From NCBI RefSeq assembly GCF_042676065.1, contig NZ_JBHTJO010000001.1, positions 2,294,001 through 2,358,000 of the forward strand: a DNA stretch of 64,000 nt, read 5' to 3'. The translations under genes and the position numbers were made by a program. The DNA is from Methyloligella solikamskensis. Its GTDB lineage: Bacteria > Pseudomonadota > Alphaproteobacteria > Rhizobiales > Methyloligellaceae. The notes under the pieces were generated by a model. The model did not search any database. It was not told the origin of the DNA and worked only from the letters and a program-made list of their open reading frames with translations. Below are positions 1 to 8,847 of the stretch, one piece after another (the stretch's first letter is position 1; every line of letters starts with the position of its first letter).

Positions 1-26
1 ACGGCCGGGCACACTAAGGGGGCGTC

Positions 27-992
27 ATGAGCGAGGCATCGCAGCCGGCGGCGGCATCCAACACCAATCTCTCGATGGGAACCGTCGAATGGGCGATGCT
101 GCTCTTGCTGTCTGTCCTATGGGGCGGGTCTTTCTTCTTCGTTGGCGTGGCCGTGCGGGATCTTCCCACACTGACGATCGTCGTGTTGCGCGTCGGACTG
201 GCGGCATTCGTCCTTTGGGGCGTCGTGGCCCTGCTCCAGCGCCCCCTGCCGCGCGATCCTCATGCGTGGATTGCATTTTTGGGCATGGGCATCCTCAACA
301 ATGTCATTCCGTTCGGCCTAATCGTCTGGGGCCAACAGACCATCACCTCGGGTCTCGCCTCGATCCTCAACGCAACGACGCCCCTCTTTACCGTCGCCGT
401 GGCCGGACTCCTGCTCTCCGATGAGCGGATCAACGGCAGAAAGCTCGCAGGCATTGCGGTCGGGTTCGCAGGCGTTGTGGTCATGATTGGCCCCGGCGCT
501 CTGTCCGGGTTAGGCACCAATGTTCTGGCCCAGCTTGCCTGTCTCGGCAGTGCCGTGTCCTATGCCTTCGCTGGCGTGTTCGGCAGGCGCTTCAAACGGC
601 TCGCTGTTGACCCGATCGTCGTGGCAGCGGGCCAGGTGACCGCCTCCAGCCTCGTTCTCGCGCCGCTTGCCCTCATCGTCGACCGGCCCTGGATCCTCCA
701 GATGCCGCAGATCACAACCTGGGCGGCGATCGCCGGTCTCGCCATCCTCTCGACGGCTCTCGCCTACATCCTCTACTTCCAGATTCTTCAGCGTGCCGGG
801 GCCACCAACCTCTTGCTCGTGACCTTCCTCATCCCCGTTTCCGCAATAACACTCGGGATGCTCGTTCTGGGGGAGCACCTGGATAGCGCACAGATCGCAG
901 GCATGGGGCTTATCGGGCTGGGCCTACTAGCGATCGACGGAAAAGCGCTGAATCTCTGGAAGTATGGAGGCGCCAGAGCGTCGGGCCGATAG
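27..992 (+). CDS. DMT-superfamily transporter, EamA family
   Basis: A 321-residue inner-membrane protein with about ten hydrophobic segments arranged as two EamA repeats (roughly residues 22-155 and 165-300). The first repeat carries the typical LLLLSVLWGGSFFF opening segment, and the second repeat ends in a LGEHLDSAQIAGMGLI-type helix. A strong ribosome site AAGGGGG lies 5 bases before the ATG. The family exports amino acids, metabolites or drugs, and the substrate cannot be read from sequence. The gene sits at the left edge of the window. The next gene is 60 bp downstream on the same strand but need not be co-transcribed. Confidence 0.9.
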   Translation: MSEASQPAAASNTNLSMGTVEWAMLLLLSVLWGGSFFFVGVAVRDLPTLTIVVLRVGLAAFVLWGVVALLQRPLPRDPHAWIAFLGMGILNNVIPFGLIVWGQQTITSGLASILNATTPLFTVAVAGLLLSDERINGRKLAGIAVGFAGVVVMIGPGALSGLGTNVLAQLACLGSAVSYAFAGVFGRRFKRLAVDPIVVAAGQVTASSLVLAPLALIVDRPWILQMPQITTWAAIAGLAILSTALAYILYFQILQRAGATNLLLVTFLIPVSAITLGMLVLGEHLDSAQIAGMGLIGLGLLAIDGKALNLWKYGGARASGR

Positions 993-1052
993 GACAGGCA
1001 TGGCTCGTGCTTAGTTGACCACAGGCCGCGCATTTCGAAATGTTGTCCGGCC

Positions 1053-1832
1053 ATGGTGAGAGCGCAAACAATCCGATTCGTTTCAGTCCTCTGGGGGCTC
1101 CTCTTCACCCTGCCCGCAATGGCGGCCGACTCCAGCGGAACGCTGCCGGAAGGCTTTGTCTATTTGCGCGACGTGGCGCCTTCGATCCGCCAGGAGATGC
1201 GCTACGCGGGCCCGAAGAACTTCACGGGCAAGCCGGTGCCCGGCTACGAGGCCAGCGAGTGCATTCTGGCGCGGCCGGTGGCCGAAGCGCTGAAAGCCGT
1301 GCAAGCAGACCTCGAAGCCGATGGTCTGTCTCTCAAGGTCTACGATTGCTACCGGCCGACCCGCGCGGTCGATGCCTTCGTCGGCTGGGCGAAGGCGCCG
1401 GACGACCCACAGGCCAAGCGGGCCTATTATCCCAACCTAACGAAGGGCGCGCTCTTTCCAAACTATATCGCCACTCGGTCGGGTCACTCGCGGGGCGCAA
1501 CGGTTGATGTGACGCTCGTTCCGCGCGATGCGCCGGAGGGAGCGATCGACACGTCGCAACGGGTCGCCTGCACCCAGGCCGATCCAGGTGACGACAGCCT
1601 GGATATGGGGACGAGCTTCGACTGCTTCGATACGAAGGCCAACACGGCGGCACCAGGTCTGACGGCGGACGAGCGGCGGAATCGTCAGCGGCTTGTCGAC
1701 GTCATGGCGGCGCCCGGCTTCAAGAACTACCCGAAGGAGTTCTGGCACTACACGTTCAAGCCCGAGCCCTACCCTTCTACCTATTTCGACTTTCCTATTC
1801 TCCCGCGCCGGACCGGCGGCGGATCGGAATGA
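1053..1832 (+). CDS. D-alanyl-D-alanine dipeptidase (M15D, VanX/DdpX-like)
   Basis: A 259-residue zinc peptidase with an N-terminal signal sequence (cleavage likely after LPAMAA), so probably periplasmic. The VanX-type active site is intact: SGHSRGATVD supplies His145 and Asp152, and KEFWHY supplies Glu229 and His232. An arginine of the family type lies in CYRPTR. DdpX-like enzymes hydrolyse D-Ala-D-Ala so that stationary-phase cells can use it as a nutrient. VanX enzymes do this in vancomycin resistance, but no vanH/vanA/vanS/vanR genes are present here, so a catabolic or murein-turnover role is more likely. The stop codon overlaps the start of the downstream MFS gene in ATGA, which implies translational coupling. 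Confidence 0.88.
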   Translation: MVRAQTIRFVSVLWGLLFTLPAMAADSSGTLPEGFVYLRDVAPSIRQEMRYAGPKNFTGKPVPGYEASECILARPVAEALKAVQADLEADGLSLKVYDCYRPTRAVDAFVGWAKAPDDPQAKRAYYPNLTKGALFPNYIATRSGHSRGATVDVTLVPRDAPEGAIDTSQRVACTQADPGDDSLDMGTSFDCFDTKANTAAPGLTADERRNRQRLVDVMAAPGFKNYPKEFWHYTFKPEPYPSTYFDFPILPRRTGGGSE

Positions 1833-3268
1833 GCGCTTCGTCCGGCGCGGTCATCGAGACCGACATCCCCGCCCGGCTGGAAAAACTCGCCTGGGGCCTA
1901 TTTCACACCAAGGTGGTGTTGGCGCTCGGCATCACCTGGGTGCTGGACGGGCTTGAGGTGACGCTGGCGGGCGCCGTCGCTGGTGCGCTCAAAGAAAGCC
2001 CGGTCCTTAACATGGGCAATGCGGAGGTCGGGCTCGCCAACAGCGCCTATCTCGCCGGCGCCGTTCTCGGCGCTGTCTTCTTCGGCTGGCTGACGGACCG
2101 GCTCGGCCGGAAGCGGCTCTTCACCATCACGCTTGGCGTCTATCTGGTGGCCACGGCCGCGACGGCGTTCGCTTGGGATGCGTGGAGCTTCGCGCTTTTC
2201 CGGTTCCTCACGGGCGCAGGCATCGGCGGGGAATACACCGCCATCAATTCCGCCATCCAGGAGTTGATCCCGGCGCGCTATCGCGGCTGGACCGATCTCG
2301 TCATCAACGGAAGCTTCTGGATCGGCGCGGCCATGGGCGCGGCGGGCTCCATCGTTCTGCTGGAGCCGGGCTTTCTGCCGCCGGATATGGGCTGGCGTGC
2401 GGCCTTTTTCATTGGGGCGGCGCTGGGGCTGGTGATCCTCATCCTGCGGCTCTGGATTCCCGAATCGCCTCGCTGGCTGATCACCCATGGGAGACCGGAG
2501 GAAGCCGCGGAGGTGATCGACGAAATTGAAGGCCAGACGCGCGTCCATCACGCCCATCACGAGATCGAGGTGCCGGCCAGTGTCCGGCTCACCCCGCGCA
2601 CCCACACGCCGCTGCTGGAAGTCTGGCGCAGCCTCTATCGCGATCAGCGCCAGCGCACCCTGGTGGGGTTGAGCCTGATGACGGCCCAAGCCTTCTTCTA
2701 CAACGCGATCTTCTTCACTTACGCGCTGATCCTCACGGATTTCTACGGGATCGCGGCGGGAAGCGTCGGCTGGTACCTGCTGCCCTTCGCGGCGGGGAAT
2801 TTCTTCGGCCCCGTCATCCTCGGCCGGTTCTTCGACACGATCGGGCGCCGGCCGATGATCGCGCTCACCTACGGGCTCTCCGGGGTGCTGCTGGCCATCA
2901 CCGGCGCGCTGTTTGCCGCCGACATGCTGTCGGCCACGGAGCAGACCATCGCCTGGTCGGTGATCTTCTTCTTCGCATCCGCCGCGGCGAGCTCCGCCTA
3001 TCTCACGGTGTCGGAGACATTCCCGCTGGAGATCCGGGCGCTCGCGATTGCGTTCTTCTATGCGGTGGGGACGGGCATCGGCGGCGTGTTCGCGCCGACA
3101 CTCTTCGGTCTGCTGATCGATACGGGCTCGCGGGTCAGCGTCTTCTGGGGCTACCTGCTGGGCGCCGCCCTGATGATCACGGTGGTTTTCGTGATCCTGC
3201 GCTGGGGCGTGGCGGCGGAACGCCGGTCGCTCGAAACCGTCGCGAAGCCGCTGTCCCAAACAGACTAG
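1829..3268 (+). CDS. MFS transporter, sugar-porter / metabolite:H+ symporter type
   Basis: A 479-residue protein with 12 predicted membrane segments. It carries the family signatures GWLTDRLGRKRLF after the second helix, PESPRWLITHGR before the central loop, and RFFDTIGRRPMI in the second half. These mark the sugar-porter branch and the related metabolite:proton symporters of carboxylates or aromatic acids. The start overlaps the stop of the M15 dipeptidase gene by four bases, so the pair is one operon. The product may import or export an alanine-containing or cell-wall-derived compound, but that is inference from context only. The gene converges on dksA, leaving a 16-bp gap. Confidence 0.88.
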   Translation: MSASSGAVIETDIPARLEKLAWGLFHTKVVLALGITWVLDGLEVTLAGAVAGALKESPVLNMGNAEVGLANSAYLAGAVLGAVFFGWLTDRLGRKRLFTITLGVYLVATAATAFAWDAWSFALFRFLTGAGIGGEYTAINSAIQELIPARYRGWTDLVINGSFWIGAAMGAAGSIVLLEPGFLPPDMGWRAAFFIGAALGLVILILRLWIPESPRWLITHGRPEEAAEVIDEIEGQTRVHHAHHEIEVPASVRLTPRTHTPLLEVWRSLYRDQRQRTLVGLSLMTAQAFFYNAIFFTYALILTDFYGIAAGSVGWYLLPFAAGNFFGPVILGRFFDTIGRRPMIALTYGLSGVLLAITGALFAADMLSATEQTIAWSVIFFFASAAASSAYLTVSETFPLEIRALAIAFFYAVGTGIGGVFAPTLFGLLIDTGSRVSVFWGYLLGAALMITVVFVILRWGVAAERRSLETVAKPLSQTD

Positions 3269-3284
3269 AAGCGCTTAAGCGGCC

Positions 3285-3707
3285 CTACTCGTCCCGGTAG
3301 ACGCGTTCGCGCCTTTCGTGCCTCTCCTGAGCCTCGACGCTCAATGTCGCGATCGGGCGGGCATCCAGGCGCTTCAGGCTGATCGGCTCGCCGGTTTCCT
3401 CGCAATAGCCGTAGGTGCCGTCCTCGATCCGCTCCAGGGCGGCATCGATCTTGGCTATCAGCTTACGCTGGCGGTCGCGGGCGCGCAGCTCGAACGCTCG
3501 CTCGCTCTCCGAGCTAGCACGATCGGCGATATCGGCGTGCTGCTCCGATTCGTTCTGAAGATGCTCCAGCGTCTCCTTGGTGGAGCGCAGGATCTCCTCA
3601 CGCCAGTCTTCCAGCTTGTCCCTGAAGTAAGCGCGCTGGCGCTCATTCATAAAAGGCTCGTCCTCGGTGGGACGATAATCCTTGGGGAGCTTCTTCTCGG
3701 GCCGCAT
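3285..3707 (-). CDS. dksA: DksA/TraR-family RNA polymerase-binding regulator
   Basis: A 140-residue DksA homologue. The coiled-coil tip motif that acts in the secondary channel of RNA polymerase is present as DIADRA (Asp59, Asp62, Ala64), followed by the conserved FELRARDRQRKLI helix. The zinc-finger region keeps only the first of four cysteines (Cys102 in YGYCEETGEP). The other three positions are Thr105, Ser123 and Ala126. As I recall, reduced-cysteine DksA proteins are common in alphaproteobacteria and work without zinc. The protein should cooperate with ppGpp to repress stable RNA and activate amino-acid promoters. The start follows a purine-rich AAAAAGAGGCTGTC leader. Confidence 0.92.
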   Translation of the reverse strand: MRPEKKLPKDYRPTEDEPFMNERQRAYFRDKLEDWREEILRSTKETLEHLQNESEQHADIADRASSESERAFELRARDRQRKLIAKIDAALERIEDGTYGYCEETGEPISLKRLDARPIATLSVEAQERHERRERVYRDE

Positions 3708-3985
3708 GACAGCCTCTTTTTCCTGAACCAGTTCACCGACTTGGGTGAGTCGAGCTCAACCCCTCTGCCAGCTCCGTTGCCGGTTCCCCCCGCTGGCCGC
3801 CCCCCGTATTGCGGAAGCGATGGCCCAAGTCAAGCGAGGAGAACGCTTGACAGCATAGGTTGTGTTCCCGGGCTGAAGGCGGAGCTGTTTCGGTGGAGCG
3901 TGCTAGGGCTTATATGCTCGTTGGGCAATCGTGACGCGCGTGCCTTGTGCGTTCCCCATGTGAAGGAAGTCGAAGCTCCCGCCTT

Positions 3986-5437
3986 ATGGTCAATCTGATT
4001 CAGGACACCACGGATATCTTCCGGAATGTCGGCCACTATGCCGGCGATCTGGTCAGCCCAACCTTGCGGCTGGGGGTTACCGGGCTGGCCCGCTCCGGCA
4101 AGACGGTCTTCATCACCGCGCTGGTGCACAACCTGATCGCTGGCGGACGCCTGCCCTTCTTCGATGCGGCAGCGGAAGGCCGGGTCTCCCGGGTGTTTCT
4201 GGAGCCTCAGCCCGACGACACGGTGCCCCGCTTTGATTTCGAGGCCCATATGGCGGATCTGACGGGCGATCCGCCGACCTGGCCGGAAAGCACGCGCCGG
4301 ATCAGCCAGCTTCGCCTGGCCATCGAATATCAACCCCAAGGTTTCTGGAAGCGGCAGCTCGGCTACGACCGGCTGCATGTCGACATCGTCGATTATCCCG
4401 GCGAGTGGCTGCTCGACCTTCCTCTGCTGTCGCTGGATTTCGCCGAATGGTCGGCGCAAGCGCTGCAGCAGAGCGTCGAGGCGGGCCGCGAGACGATCTC
4501 CGGGCCCTGGCGCCAAGCGCTCACCGAGATCGATCCCGCGGCGCCCGCCGACGAAGGGCTGGCCGTCAAGCTATCGGATCTCTTCAAGACCTATCTGGCG
4601 AATGCGCGTGCCGATCAGTATTCGCTCTCCACCCTGCCGCCGGGCCGCTTCCTCATGCCCGGCGATCTGGAAGGCTCACCGGCGCTCACCTTCGCGCCGC
4701 TCGACGCCAAGGGGGAGAGCAAGTTCCCCAAGGGCTCGCTCTGGGCGATGATGGAGCGGCGCTACGAGGCCTATAAGGCCCATGTGGTGCGCCCGTTCTT
4801 CCGGGATCACTTCTCCCGGCTAGACCGGCAGATCGTGCTGGTGGACGTGCTGGCGGCGCTCAATGGCGGGCCGGAAGCGGTGGCCGACCTGGAACGGGCC
4901 ATGACCGATATCCTCGATTGCTTCCGGACAGGTTCGAACTCGTTCCTCTCCAATCTCTTCTTCCCGCGCATCGACCGGCTCGTCTTCGCCGCGACCAAGG
5001 CGGACCATCTGCACCATTCGAGCCATGACCGGCTTCAGGCGATCCTGAAGGCGCTGACGGAACAGGCCATGGAGCGGGCCGAGTTTGGCGGGGCAGATGT
5101 GAAGGCACTCGCCATGGCAGCAATCCGCGCCACCCGGGAAGGCGAAGCTCGACGCGCCGGGGAGACGCTTCCCTGCATCATCGGCAATCCTCTCCAGGGC
5201 GAAGCCATCGGCCGACAGAAATTCGGCGGCAACGACGAATTCGCAATCTTTCCCGGCGACCTGCCGGAGGACCCTGCCCTGGCGCTGCGGGGCGACGGCA
5301 TGCAGGCGGAGGATGTCCGCTTCGTCCGCTTCCGGCCGCCGGATCCCGTGCCGCTTCCGGGCGGCGGTTTCGCGCCCTTCCCCAATATCCGGCTCGACCG
5401 GGCGATTCAGAGTCTGATCGGAGACCATCTGGAATGA
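3986..5437 (+). CDS. YcjX family GTPase-like protein (DUF463)
   Basis: A P-loop protein of 483 residues when started at ATG 3986. An in-frame GTG at 3947 would add 13 residues, but AAGGAAG at 3963-3969 favours the ATG. The Walker A motif is GLARSGKT (residues 33-40), and a conserved DIVDYPGEW segment corresponds to the switch region. YcjX proteins are predicted cytoplasmic NTPases encoded next to the membrane protein YcjF, and in gammaproteobacteria they belong to the phage-shock neighbourhood. The same pairing is seen here, with a four-base ATGA overlap into the ycjF-like gene. The physiological role is not established, and envelope-stress response is the usual inference. No psp genes are nearby. 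Confidence 0.9.
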   Translation: MVNLIQDTTDIFRNVGHYAGDLVSPTLRLGVTGLARSGKTVFITALVHNLIAGGRLPFFDAAAEGRVSRVFLEPQPDDTVPRFDFEAHMADLTGDPPTWPESTRRISQLRLAIEYQPQGFWKRQLGYDRLHVDIVDYPGEWLLDLPLLSLDFAEWSAQALQQSVEAGRETISGPWRQALTEIDPAAPADEGLAVKLSDLFKTYLANARADQYSLSTLPPGRFLMPGDLEGSPALTFAPLDAKGESKFPKGSLWAMMERRYEAYKAHVVRPFFRDHFSRLDRQIVLVDVLAALNGGPEAVADLERAMTDILDCFRTGSNSFLSNLFFPRIDRLVFAATKADHLHHSSHDRLQAILKALTEQAMERAEFGGADVKALAMAAIRATREGEARRAGETLPCIIGNPLQGEAIGRQKFGGNDEFAIFPGDLPEDPALALRGDGMQAEDVRFVRFRPPDPVPLPGGGFAPFPNIRLDRAIQSLIGDHLE

Positions 5438-6411
5438 GTTCCCCCAGAAAACCCGCCTCCTTCCGGGTCGACGAGGTGGAGATCGACGTGCCGCCTCCGC
5501 CGCCGCCCGTGCTGGAGGAGCCGCTGGCAAACCCGCCGGCGACGGTCAAGAACCTGCCGAAGATGAAGCGCGGCTTCGCCTGGGGCAGCATCCTGATCGG
5601 CGCCGTGGGCGGACTGATCTCGATCTGGGCGGCCATCTGGTTCGACGCCATGGTGCGCGACCTGCTGGCCCGGGACGACTGGATCGGCTGGGCCGCCATC
5701 GGACTGATGGTCGTGGCGCTGCTGGCGCTCGCCATGATCGTGCTGAAGGAGGCGATCGGGCTCATGCGGCTCGGACGGCTCGGGAAGATCCGCCACGAGG
5801 CGGAGAGCGCCATCCGGCAGCAGGACAAGCCGCTTGCGCTTGACGTCACCCATCGGCTCAAGAGCCTCTATCACGGCCGCAAGGACATGGCCTGGGGCTT
5901 AAGCCGCCTGGCGGAGAGCGAACGGGACATCATGGATGCGGACGAGCTCCTGAAGCTCGACGAGCGCACCCTCGTGGCGCCGCTCGACCCGCTGGCCCGG
6001 GGCATTGTCGCGGCGTCGGCCAAACGGGTCTCAGTGGTAACGGCGGTGAGCCCGGCGGCGCTGATCGACATGATGTTCGTCGCGGCGGAGAATTTACGGA
6101 TGCTGCGCAAGCTCGCGACGCTCTACGGCGCACGGCCCGGCACGCTTGCGCTGATGAAGCTCGCCCGCATGGTGATCAGCCATATCGTGCTGACCGGCGG
6201 CATTGCACTGGGCGACGACGTGATCCAGCAGCTGGTCGGCCACGGGTTGACGGCGCGGCTTTCCTCGCGTCTCGGCGAGGGCGTGTTCAACGGTGCGCTG
6301 ACCACAAGGATCGGGATCGCAGCCATCGATGTCTGCCGGCCCCTGCCCTATATCGAAGCGAAGCGGCCGCGCTTCCGGACCCTGGTCGCCGAGGTTGCCG
6401 GCATCAACTAA
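5434..6411 (+). CDS. YcjF family inner-membrane protein (DUF697, TIGR01620)
   Basis: A 325-residue protein with a proline-rich cytoplasmic N-terminus (PPPPPPVLEEP near residue 25). Two close transmembrane helices follow at about residues 50-70 and 86-106, and the C-terminal half is a DUF697-like helical domain containing ALMKLARMVISHIVLTGG. Translation is coupled to the upstream ycjX-like gene through ATGA. YcjF is taken to be the membrane partner of YcjX, and the pair is widely conserved in proteobacteria with poorly defined function. The gene ends 13 bp from the convergent gene at 6425-7474, with no obvious terminator hairpin between them. Confidence 0.88.
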   Translation: MSSPRKPASFRVDEVEIDVPPPPPPVLEEPLANPPATVKNLPKMKRGFAWGSILIGAVGGLISIWAAIWFDAMVRDLLARDDWIGWAAIGLMVVALLALAMIVLKEAIGLMRLGRLGKIRHEAESAIRQQDKPLALDVTHRLKSLYHGRKDMAWGLSRLAESERDIMDADELLKLDERTLVAPLDPLARGIVAASAKRVSVVTAVSPAALIDMMFVAAENLRMLRKLATLYGARPGTLALMKLARMVISHIVLTGGIALGDDVIQQLVGHGLTARLSSRLGEGVFNGALTTRIGIAAIDVCRPLPYIEAKRPRFRTLVAEVAGIN

Positions 6412-6424
6412 ACCAAGTCCGGGA

Positions 6425-7474
6425 TCACTGGACCGCGCTGCACCCGTCTACCGGCACCTTGTGGGAGCGGCCGTCCTTATAGGTCAGCGTGAGAGTCAGG
6501 TTGCCCTCGCAGCTCGTGCCTTCGAAGGAGACGCGGAAGCCGCTTTCGGGCCTCCGCGAAAGGCGGGTGATCATCTCTCCGTCAGGGGGCTTGAACTGAT
6601 AGCCCACGGCGGTGAGCCGCAGTCGCATATCCATGGAGGGCTCGAGCCATAGCTCGTAGCGCGTGTTGCCCGCAGCCAGGTTGGACGCCCGGCCCTGGAG
6701 CCACTTCCGGACCGTATCCGGTTCAGGCAGGCTGAACTCGGGCGTATCTTCCGGCACATCCACCGGCGACATCAGGTCAGGATCCGGCACGATGGCTTCC
6801 CAGGGCAGCACCTCGCGCTGGCCGCTGGCGCCCGACGCCGGCGGAGGCGCAGGCTGGGCGGCCGGTGCCGGCCCGCCGGAGGGGCCTGCGTCGGTGCTGG
6901 GCTCGTCTTCCTTCTTGTCTTCTTCTTCAGCTTCCTCGCGATTGAGATCGCTCAAGGCATCGCCGACATCGAGATCGATGGGCCCGTCGAGCACGGCTTC
7001 GCCGTCGGCCTCGGTATCGCTGCCCGGCGCGCCTTCCGGTCCCTGCCAGCCGACGGGTCCGCTGGACGGGGCTTCCGGCTTGGCTTCGGCAGCTTCCGAA
7101 TCATCGTTCGCCGGTTGAGCCACGCCCTTCTCGTCATCGGCAGGCTGGGCGAGCGGCGCGGAGCTCTCGTCTTGCCCGGTCTCTTTCGCCGTCTCAGACT
7201 CGTATGAGGACGACGACGTAGGCTCGTCCTCAGGCGGCGCGGGCGTGGCGATAGGCGGGGGCGTGGTGCGCGTGCGGGATCTCCGGTCGCTGGACTCGTT
7301 TTCAGCCCCGACGTCTCCCGGCTCCTCCCCGCCCAGGTGGATCGTGAAGAGACCCGGAATCCCTACGCTGCCCGCCGTCAGGACGAGCACGATCTGCGAG
7401 GCGAAAATGCCGGCCGCGAGGGCAAGCGCAACGATGCCCGCAGTGCGCCGACTGCTCAAAAACTCAGGCCTCAT
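6425..7474 (-). CDS. Membrane-anchored acidic protein, possible C-terminal YEATS-like domain
   Basis: About 349 residues from ATG 7474; an in-frame GTG lies four codons upstream. The protein has a short basic N-terminus and one transmembrane helix (ALALAAGIFASQIVLVLTAG). A long acidic, Pro/Ala/Glu-rich disordered stretch covers roughly residues 45-230. A compact C-terminal domain covers the last 90 residues, with YELWLEPSMDMRLRLTAVGY, a GFRVSFEG strand and TYKDGRSHKVPV. That strand order resembles the prokaryotic YEATS-like fold, but I hold this only weakly. Two cysteines near the end could form a disulfide if the domain is periplasmic. The function is unknown. Confidence 0.72.
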   Translation of the reverse strand: MRPEFLSSRRTAGIVALALAAGIFASQIVLVLTAGSVGIPGLFTIHLGGEEPGDVGAENESSDRRSRTRTTPPPIATPAPPEDEPTSSSSYESETAKETGQDESSAPLAQPADDEKGVAQPANDDSEAAEAKPEAPSSGPVGWQGPEGAPGSDTEADGEAVLDGPIDLDVGDALSDLNREEAEEEDKKEDEPSTDAGPSGGPAPAAQPAPPPASGASGQREVLPWEAIVPDPDLMSPVDVPEDTPEFSLPEPDTVRKWLQGRASNLAAGNTRYELWLEPSMDMRLRLTAVGYQFKPPDGEMITRLSRRPESGFRVSFEGTSCEGNLTLTLTYKDGRSHKVPVDGCSAVQ

Positions 7475-8436
7475 ATGAAACACCACATCTGTCCAGCGCC
7501 ACTCCGGGGCGCGGGTCCGCCTACCATAGCAATCCGATGACAGGGCAGAAAAGCATGGTCCCTTTGTCGCATTAGGGGCGGCGCGGCACTGGCGCGCAAC
7601 CGCGGCCCCTTCGAAACCTCATCCCACCCCGATATGGGCGCAAGTCGCTGAATTCGTAGGGTTCCCGGAGACGAAGAAACATTGAAATTCATGGCGAATC
7701 CGGCCGGACCGGTGGATATCGGGGAAAACCTGCACGGCATGCGTGCACGTGGAAAACGGAAAGCTATCATGAATCCTGTGAGCGGCCCCGCTGCCACTGA
7801 GGCGGCGGCGGAACGGTCCAAGAAAGCAAGCGGAGAAATCCGGGTGTTTTCGAGGAGCGTCCCAAAGTTCTCTCGGTGTTATCGGGAATGCTCATATGGC
7901 AAGGCAAGCCGAGGTCGTCCACTGCCAGGGACGACCAAAGGCGAAGCTGCCGACCTTCGTGGGGTGCCACGGTCTGTCGGGTCTGCCGAAATGCCGTTTG
8001 AGGCTGAGCCGGCGGGGCGTCCGACGAAGAAGGCGGCATCGTCCTCCCGGGTCTGGGATGGCAATTCCGGATCCGCGTCGTGGCAGCGCGACGCAAAACA
8101 AGTGGCTGCAGCCGGGTCGCACTGGCCCGCGCGCGGGGAAACCTGCGCAAAAGCCGGTGCGGCGTGAGATCGAAAGATCTCGCGGCGCCGACCGATCGTC
8201 CCGAACGGGCGAGTGGCTCGACATCGCAAAGGAGGCGGAGCTGGCCAGCTCCGCCTCTCTTGCGTTTGGGCGGGCATTCCGTTTCGGGCGGGTCATTCCG
8301 GGCAAAGTTCGCCTCCTCTTCCCGCTTGCATCTCTGCCGTCTACATCGCTGCTACTTGCATCACTGTCCCTTAGCGCGCGTTGCCTAATCGGCTACAGTG
8401 CGGCCCGCGTGTTTGGATTTGGAGTGGAGAATCGTC
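7475..8436. other. About 960 bp without a convincing gene; contains a 26-bp palindrome
   Basis: Several overlapping open frames exist on both strands here (for example 7682-8167 and 7896-8858 plus). None has a ribosome site, a recognisable domain, or a clear advantage in third-position GC. The one obvious element is a perfect palindrome, GAGGCGGAGCT-ggcc-AGCTCCGCCTC at 8232-8257, followed by TCTTGCGTTT. It could end a plus-strand transcript and so leaves room for an untranslated RNA or a degraded gene. I cannot assign one. Confidence 0.5.
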
Positions 8437-8847
8437 TTGCGTCACGCAGCTCCGGCATTCGTGTTCGGTGTGCTTATTGCCTGTTCGGGGCTTTCAGGCT
8501 GCGGAACCTCCAGCACGGAGAAGGCTGCCTGGAACATGAACGAGGCCGACCCGCTATCCCGCCCAGTGCAGGTCGCCTGGACATCGGCCCGGGCCAGCCG
8601 CTGCGGCTTTATCTTCCAGCCTGCGCAGCTGCGGGCGAACTATCTCAATCAGATGCAGCGTCTCGGCACGCCGGCTTCGGAGATGAGCCGGATCACGGAG
8701 GCGTACGACTACACCTACGAATCTGTGACGAAGACGGTGGAGGGGCAGTCGGGCTACTGCACCAAGTCGAAGACCGATGCGATCCGCAAAGACCTGAACC
8801 AATATCTCGCCGGGAATTTCGCCCACCGGGCGAGCCCTGCGGATTAA
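8437..8847 (+). CDS. Small predicted lipoprotein of unknown function
   Basis: 136 residues from a TTG start at 8437, chosen because GGAGTGGAGA sits just upstream and because the product then begins with a clean lipoprotein signal. That signal has a short basic N-terminus, a hydrophobic core and the lipobox LSGC. A GTG 13 codons earlier is also open. The mature part includes a segment with AWTSARASRCGFIFQPAQL and a later GYCTK cysteine. The family is not recognised. The stop codon overlaps the convergent anti-sigma gene by four bases. It is probably an envelope protein linked by position, though not proven, to the neighbouring ECF regulon. Confidence 0.7.
   Translation: MRHAAPAFVFGVLIACSGLSGCGTSSTEKAAWNMNEADPLSRPVQVAWTSARASRCGFIFQPAQLRANYLNQMQRLGTPASEMSRITEAYDYTYESVTKTVEGQSGYCTKSKTDAIRKDLNQYLAGNFAHRASPAD

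Noticed and set aside
1053..1832. Vancomycin resistance operon
   Set aside because: Only a VanX-like enzyme is present, with no vanH, vanA or regulatory genes. The organism is Gram-negative by all other signs.
1898..3259. 453-codon minus-strand frame opposite the MFS gene
   Set aside because: Rich in Arg, Glu and Gly with no domain. It is the expected antisense shadow of a high-GC membrane protein gene and has no ribosome site.
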